From contig NZ_BPQX01000042.1 in assembly GCF_022179525.1 (NCBI RefSeq), positions 1 through 64,000 of the forward strand: 64,000 nt of DNA. Reading direction: 5' to 3'. The translations under genes and the position numbers were made by a program. The notes beneath the pieces are model-generated. The model was not told the origin of the DNA and did not search any database. It was given only the letters and a program-made list of their open reading frames with translations. Below, one piece after another: positions 59,664-64,000 of this stretch. Origin of the DNA: Methylobacterium persicinum. Lineage in GTDB: Bacteria; Pseudomonadota; Alphaproteobacteria; Rhizobiales; Beijerinckiaceae. Numbering within the stretch: position 1 is the stretch's first letter; the number at the start of each line of letters is the position of its first letter.

Positions 59664-60200
59664 ATGGCTCAGGCGCAGCGGCCGAGTTCCGCGAACATCC
59701 GTGATTTCGAATCGGCGACAGTGGTCTCCGAACTTATCCAGATCGCCGAGTACATCACGCATATGCGGGATGAGATCGCGGCCCTTCGTGCGAACGAGAT
59801 GACCCGGGACAGGATCCCGATGGCCCATGAGGAACTGGGAAGCGTTCTCGCCGCTACGGCGGGGGCGACCAACCGGATCATGGCCGCCGCGGAATCGATC
59901 CTGAGCCTGCCCGACGGAGCCGAGCACCGGCCGGTGCTGGAAGAGCATATCGGCACGATCTTCGAGGCCTGTGCGTTCCAGGACATCACCGGGCAGCGCA
60001 TCTCGAAGGTGGTCGATGCCCTCCAAAGCTTCGAGCAGCGGCTCGACCGCTTCATCGGCGCCGTCCGGGCCCGGGATGCTGCCATCTCCGATCCGGTCGA
60101 ACGGGCCCGCCGCGAACGGGCCTCCGAGCTGATGCTCAACGGCCCGCAGGCCGAGGAGATCGCCACGACCCAGGACGATATCGACGCCCTCTTCGCCTGA
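59664..60200 (+). CDS. cheZ: CheZ-like CheY-P phosphatase
   Basis: A 178-residue largely helical protein. The catalytic-region motif FQDITGQRISKVVDAL matches CheZ (Gln of QDITGQ) and the C-terminus ATTQDDIDALFA matches the CheY-binding peptide of CheZ. It should dephosphorylate the CheY encoded just upstream. CheZ-like proteins are widespread but variable in Alphaproteobacteria. ATG 59664 follows GAGGTAAGGC. Confidence 0.87.
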   Translation: MAQAQRPSSANIRDFESATVVSELIQIAEYITHMRDEIAALRANEMTRDRIPMAHEELGSVLAATAGATNRIMAAAESILSLPDGAEHRPVLEEHIGTIFEACAFQDITGQRISKVVDALQSFEQRLDRFIGAVRARDAAISDPVERARRERASELMLNGPQAEEIATTQDDIDALFA

Positions 60201-60279
60201 GGCGGCTACCTCCTGATCGACACCGGCGGCGGGCGGGAGATACACCCGTCCCATCGTGGGGAGCAGGGGGATCGGAGAC

Positions 60280-61056
60280 ATGACGGCGCGGCCCTGGTCC
60301 GACCTGACCACCGAGGAGATCGCCGCCCGGGACATGGCGCGGACGGTGGCGGTGTTGCCCGTCGCCGCCATCGAGCAGCACGGGCCGCATCTGCCGCTCT
60401 CCACCGATGTTGACATCGCGACAGGCTATCTCGACCGGGTCATCGCCCTCACCCCCGCGAATCTCGACGCACTCATCCTGCCCATCCAGCCGGTCGGCAA
60501 ATCGGACGAGCACGACGCCTTTCCCGGCACCCTCACCCTCACCACCGGAACCGCCCTCGCGGCCTGGACTGAGATCGGGGCCGGGATCGCCCGAACCGGC
60601 TGCCGCCGCCTCGTCGTCGTGACGAGCCACGGGGGCAACAGCGCCTTGATCGATCTCGTGGCGGGTGAGTTGCGGGCGCGGCACGGCATGGTCGCGGTCA
60701 CGACGTCGTGGAGCCGCCTCGGCTATCCCGACGGTCTCTTCCCGCCGGAGGAGATCACCCACGGCATCCATGCCGGCGGCATCGAGACGGCTCTGATGCT
60801 CGCCCTTCGCCCCGATTTCGTGCGCACGGGACGGGTCCGGGATTTTCCCTCCCGCGGCGCCGGGATGGCCCGGGAATTCCGCGTCCTGCGCACCGGCCGG
60901 CCGGCGGCCCTGGCGTGGAAGGCCGGTGATCTCAACCCGTCCGGGGCGATGGGGGATGCGCGGCTCGGCTCAGCGGAGGCGGGCCGGGCCCTCCTCGATC
61001 ATGGGGCAAAGCTCTTCGTGGACCTTTTGCGGGAGGTGAGCCTGTTCGATCTCTGA
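60280..61056 (+). CDS. Creatininase-family amidohydrolase
   Basis: A 258-residue member of the creatininase/MftE family with metal ligands in IEQHGPHLPLSTDVDIA, TSHGGNSALIDLV and HAGGIETALML. Family members hydrolyse cyclic amides or process peptide-derived cofactors; the substrate here is unknown. ATG 60280 follows TCGGAGAC. Its 3' end overlaps the convergent glycosyltransferase gene by 58 bp. Confidence 0.9.
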   Translation: MTARPWSDLTTEEIAARDMARTVAVLPVAAIEQHGPHLPLSTDVDIATGYLDRVIALTPANLDALILPIQPVGKSDEHDAFPGTLTLTTGTALAAWTEIGAGIARTGCRRLVVVTSHGGNSALIDLVAGELRARHGMVAVTTSWSRLGYPDGLFPPEEITHGIHAGGIETALMLALRPDFVRTGRVRDFPSRGAGMAREFRVLRTGRPAALAWKAGDLNPSGAMGDARLGSAEAGRALLDHGAKLFVDLLREVSLFDL

Positions 61057-61919
61057 GCGATGGGTGCGGGCTCGATGGTTGGTTCGCGCTCTGGCGATGG
61101 GGACGGTTCGACGGGCGCCCAGTTCGCGTGAACACTGACGACGGTCGGGTGCGGGCAGACGAGCGGGTTCAAAAGCCGCAGGCGCTGCATGATCCGTCGG
61201 GTGATCGCTTCGGCCTTCGGAAGATCGTCCGCGACTCCCGGCGGCCTAACGCCGGTCAGGTGGGACTGCACGAGCCGCAAGGCCGCGCAGTCTGGCCGGA
61301 TCCGATAGCGCACGCCGGGCTCGGTGAAGGTCGTGCCGATGTGGCAGGTCCGGCGAATCGCCTGGAGCAGGGCCACGTCTTCGCCGCCGTGGCGCCGGAA
61401 CAGCTCGTCCTCCGGAAAGCCGCCCGCATCGATGAGGACGCTGCGCCGGACCACCACGTTGCCCGGCACCGTGAATGTGACCCGCGTCCAGGCGTCGTGG
61501 AAGCCTGGATGGTTCATGATCAGTGGATTGAGCCCGACCGGTTTGAGCGCCAACCTGACGAGGGCGAAATCCTTGAACGTATCAAGGCTGGCGACGCCGA
61601 CCTCGAGGGCTTGGCTTTCGTAGACGTCGTCGGCATCGAGGAAGGCGACGAGATCGGTTTGGGACAGGGCGATGCCGATGTTTCGCGCATAACCGGGGCC
61701 GCCATTCTCGGTCAGCCGCGTCAGCACCACGCGCCCGCCGGCCTGACTCGTCAGTGCCTCGACCGTCTCGACCGTCGCGTCCTCTGAGGCGTCGTCGATC
61801 ACCAGAACCCGGTGACAGCAGGGTGATGCGAGGGCGCTGAGAATGCTCTCCGTAACAGTTGCCGCCGCATTGCGGACCGGCATGACGACGTCGAGGCGGG
61901 AAGGCGCAGTCTCAGTCAT
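60999..61919 (-). CDS. Family 2 glycosyltransferase
   Basis: A 306-residue GT-A glycosyltransferase with VVMPVRNAAATVTESILSAL, VIDDASEDATVE and the metal-binding AFLDADDVYE, plus the acceptor-region GGEDVALLQA. It uses a nucleotide sugar to build a surface glycan or decorate a lipid. The last 35 residues are Pro/Arg-rich and may be poorly structured. It overlaps the creatininase gene tail-to-tail. Confidence 0.88.
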   Translation of the reverse strand: MTETAPSRLDVVMPVRNAAATVTESILSALASPCCHRVLVIDDASEDATVETVEALTSQAGGRVVLTRLTENGGPGYARNIGIALSQTDLVAFLDADDVYESQALEVGVASLDTFKDFALVRLALKPVGLNPLIMNHPGFHDAWTRVTFTVPGNVVVRRSVLIDAGGFPEDELFRRHGGEDVALLQAIRRTCHIGTTFTEPGVRYRIRPDCAALRLVQSHLTGVRPPGVADDLPKAEAITRRIMQRLRLLNPLVCPHPTVVSVHANWAPVEPSPSPEREPTIEPAPIAQRSNRLTSRKRSTKSFAP

Positions 61920-62207
61920 TCAAACGGCTCCGGCGAAGTGTTGTTCGCTGAACGATCGCTCTATGAAAACCCGCGCAACAGTCTCTTTTGATGCATTATT
62001 CACCGGGATATCCAACGGATCTACAACCGTTGTGCAAATTTAGCTCCTCACCGCAACCATAAGTGCAAATACTGCTGCTCGGACACGCGAGATGTCTCGC
62101 GGTGGCGGCTATGCGCACAAAAATCGCGACGTCGCCGTAACTCGCGGCCGAAGACGGGCGAAATGGTCGAGGCGGGGCAAGTTTGCTCCGTTGGAGCCAT
62201 CAGACCC

Positions 62208-62909
62208 ATGCGAACGATGACCTTCACCGGGTGCAGCCCGGCCGCCCTCGTGCTCAGCATCCTTCTCGGCGTGGCCCCGGCCGCCGCCCGCCCGATCGTG
62301 GTGGAACTGTTCACCTCGCAGAGCTGCTCATCCTGCCCGCCGGCCGAGGCGCTCCTCGGTGACCTCGCCCGCGAGGGCGGCGACATCCTGCCCCTCGCCT
62401 ACCATGTGACGTATTGGAACCACCTCGACTGGCGCGATACGTACTCTCTTCCGGCAGCGACCCAGCGCCAGCACGCCTATGCGGGGAGGCTCGGCGGTGG
62501 CGTCTACACGCCCGAGGCCGTGATCGACGGCCGCACCGGCCTTGTGGGATCGCAGGCCGCCTCCGTGCGGGCGGCCATCGCAGCGGCCAGGGCGGGAGCC
62601 GGGGCGGCCTCCGTGCCGGTGAGCCTCAGTCGCGACGGTGGCCTGTCCGTGCGGCTCGGTGCCGGAATCGGTTCCGGAACCGTGACCCTGGTCGGGTTCG
62701 ATCCCCGCCACGTTACGTCGGTCGCCCGGGGCGAGAATGCCGGGCGGACCATCACGCAGGCCAATGTCGTGCGCTCCGTCGCCGAGATCGGACGCTGGAC
62801 CGGCGCCGCGAAGGTCCTAACCGTGCCGTGGCCCGCCGGTGAGGCGGCCGCGGTGATCGTTCAGGACGAGGATGGCCGAATCATCGGCGCGGCCCGGAAC
62901 GGGGGCTAG
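62208..62909 (+). CDS. DUF1223-family exported thioredoxin-like protein
   Basis: A 233-residue protein with a signal peptide (AALVLSILLGVAPAAA) and then VVELFTSQSCSSCPPAEALL, whose CSSC resembles a thioredoxin redox motif. This is DUF1223, periplasmic, function unknown. Met codons at 62208 and 62217 are possible starts. The following ECF sigma/NrsF genes may be linked with envelope redox stress. Confidence 0.85.
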   Translation: MRTMTFTGCSPAALVLSILLGVAPAAARPIVVELFTSQSCSSCPPAEALLGDLAREGGDILPLAYHVTYWNHLDWRDTYSLPAATQRQHAYAGRLGGGVYTPEAVIDGRTGLVGSQAASVRAAIAAARAGAGAASVPVSLSRDGGLSVRLGAGIGSGTVTLVGFDPRHVTSVARGENAGRTITQANVVRSVAEIGRWTGAAKVLTVPWPAGEAAAVIVQDEDGRIIGAARNGG

Positions 62910-63039
62910 CGCGTCCATCATGGCTCACTCTATCGCATTCGGCGGGACCCTGCCGGTCCGCCCCATGATCCGGCCGCTGGCCGCGTCGCCTCCGTCTGCG
63001 CTAGAAGGCAGGGCGCGGGAGGCACGGACGCAGACCGGT

Positions 63040-63597
63040 ATGGCGCTTGAAGGCGATCTGGCGGGTTTGATGGCCGCCGCCCAGCGGGGCGACGCTGCGT
63101 CCTATCGCGCCCTGCTCAAGGCCTGCCTTCCGGTGGTGGCCGGGATCGCCCGCGCCCAGGGCGTTCGCGGTGATGCCGTAGACGATGTCGTGCAGGACAC
63201 ATTGATGACCGTGCATCATGCGCGGGCGAGCTACGATCCGACACGGCCCTTCCTGCCCTGGCTGCGGGCCATCACCCAGCGGCGGGCCATCGATCGCCTC
63301 CGGCGTACCGCCCGACGCCCACAGGAAGTGTACGATCCCCTCGCCTACGAGGCCGAAGTCGATCCGACCCCTGCCCCCAATGCCGGACTCGAGGCGCGGG
63401 AGCGGGACGCCGCCCTGGCCAGGGCGGTGGCGGCCCTTCCCGATGGCCAGCGGCAAGCGGTGGAGCATCTCGGCCTCCGGGAGCTGAGCCTGGACGAGAC
63501 CGCCGCTCTCACGGGCCGGACGAAGGGAGCGCTCAAGGTGAACCTGCATCGGGCGCTTAAGGCCCTGCGAACAAATTTGATGCGGGGGGAGGAGTGA
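63040..63597 (+). CDS. ECF-family RNA polymerase sigma factor
   Basis: About 185 residues with sigma region 2 (GIARAQGVRGDAVDDVVQDT and FLPWLRAITQRRAID) and region 4 (LPDGQRQAVEHLGLRELSLD and TAALTGRTKGALKVNLHRAL). It is paired with an NrsF-type anti-sigma factor overlapping its stop by one base. An in-frame upstream ATG at 62920 exists; ATG 63040 gives the usual length. Confidence 0.9.
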   Translation: MALEGDLAGLMAAAQRGDAASYRALLKACLPVVAGIARAQGVRGDAVDDVVQDTLMTVHHARASYDPTRPFLPWLRAITQRRAIDRLRRTARRPQEVYDPLAYEAEVDPTPAPNAGLEARERDAALARAVAALPDGQRQAVEHLGLRELSLDETAALTGRTKGALKVNLHRALKALRTNLMRGEE

Positions 63598-64000
63598 TGG
63601 ACGCGCGGCACGACCGCTTGGTCGAAGAACTCGCTGGACGGCTCGAGCCCGTCCGCCCGCTGCCGCGGCCGGCATGGCGTGCGGCCCTCTGGCTCGGCGC
63701 GGCCTTGCTCCTCGGGGCAGCCCTCGCGTCCCGTCTGGCTATGATCGGGCTGGAGGGCCGCGGTGGCACCGCCGACATCTGGCTTTCCGCCTGCGGGGCC
63801 GCATTGACCGCCGTGACCGCCGCCTATGCCGCCTTCGCCACGAGCGTGCCCGGCCGTTCGCCGCGATGGGCGCTCCTTCCGGCTCCGGCGCTCGCGCTCT
63901 GGGTGAGCGGGAGCGGACTCGGCTGCTTGCGGATGTGGTTCGCCGCCTCGCCGCCCGCGGACGACGGTCATGGATTGGTGAGCTGCTTCAGCTTCCTGGT
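63597..64000 (+). CDS. NrsF-family anti-sigma factor, 3' end outside the window
   Basis: 134 residues are visible, starting MDARHDRLVEELAGRLEPVR, with hydrophobic helices (WRAALWLGAALLLGAALA, LTAVTAAYAAFA and ALLPAPALALWVSGSGLGC) interrupted by short loops. This is the NrsF (DUF1109) pattern, an inner-membrane anti-sigma factor encoded with its ECF partner. The 3' end is cut. Confidence 0.85.
   Translation, partial: MDARHDRLVEELAGRLEPVRPLPRPAWRAALWLGAALLLGAALASRLAMIGLEGRGGTADIWLSACGAALTAVTAAYAAFATSVPGRSPRWALLPAPALALWVSGSGLGCLRMWFAASPPADDGHGLVSCFSFL

Overview
This 64 kb window is high-GC alphaproteobacterial chromosome, most likely Hyphomicrobiales and probably Methylobacterium/Methylorubrum-like. 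The assignment is inferred from gene content and order: an mdh-sucCD-sucAB-lpd block, an EcfG-type sigma factor, an MbfA-type iron exporter domain with Irr-box-like sites, NrsF, DUF2093, KpsC/KpsS and short palindromic repeats at gene ends. No insertion sequence, prophage, CRISPR array or replication origin was seen. Most of the window is housekeeping sequence with metabolic inserts.

Layout. 1-5.9 kb: a capsule locus (start of a possibly exported protein, kpsS, kpsC) with a translationally coupled SDR and formyltransferase-like pair. 6-13.7 kb: an amino-acid permease, rpsO-pnp, small membrane/stress proteins (one behind an exact EcfG-consensus promoter), RidA, and a lone polyamine-binding protein. 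13.7-17.1 kb: an AT-rich stretch, tRNA-Tyr, ruvC, an AhpD-like protein, ynfA and a Xer recombinase. 17.3-27.3 kb: the minus-strand TCA block mdh, sucC, sucD, sucA, sucB, SDR, lpdA. 27.9-40.2 kb: a TetR regulator, gloB, a methyltransferase, MarC, a di-haem peroxidase, pbpC, and a three-module Aas-type phospholipid acyltransferase. 40.4-43.9 kb: an unusual metallo-beta-lactamase-like protein, a cobalt-type nitrile hydratase operon, and an EcfG sigma factor with a NepR-like N-terminal segment. 44.0-52.1 kb: a tightly packed plus-strand operon (ThDP enzyme, cytosolic penicillin-acylase-family hydrolase, M81 peptidase, M20 peptidase) facing an amidase. 52.4-64 kb: a phosphoesterase, a VIT1-only MbfA-like protein with paired operator-like sites, lipid A/Kdo genes (acyltransferase, waaA, lpxK), ribF, a CheY-CheZ pair, a creatininase-family protein, a glycosyltransferase, and DUF1223-ECF sigma-NrsF cut by the window end.

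How the parts connect. Two envelope themes recur: Kdo chemistry (KpsC/KpsS for capsule, WaaA/LpxK for lipid A) and phospholipid or peptidoglycan remodelling (Aas, PbpC). A second theme is amide and nitrile chemistry: nitrile hydratase makes amides, and the nearby hydrolase operon plus amidase cleave amide or peptide bonds, though a shared pathway is only an inference. A third is stress control: the NepR-EcfG fusion, an EcfG-type promoter, and a separate ECF/NrsF pair. The most unusual observations are the NepR-EcfG fusion, the hydrolase operon of unknown substrate, and the MbfA homologue that has lost its ferritin-like half while apparently keeping iron-responsive operator sites.
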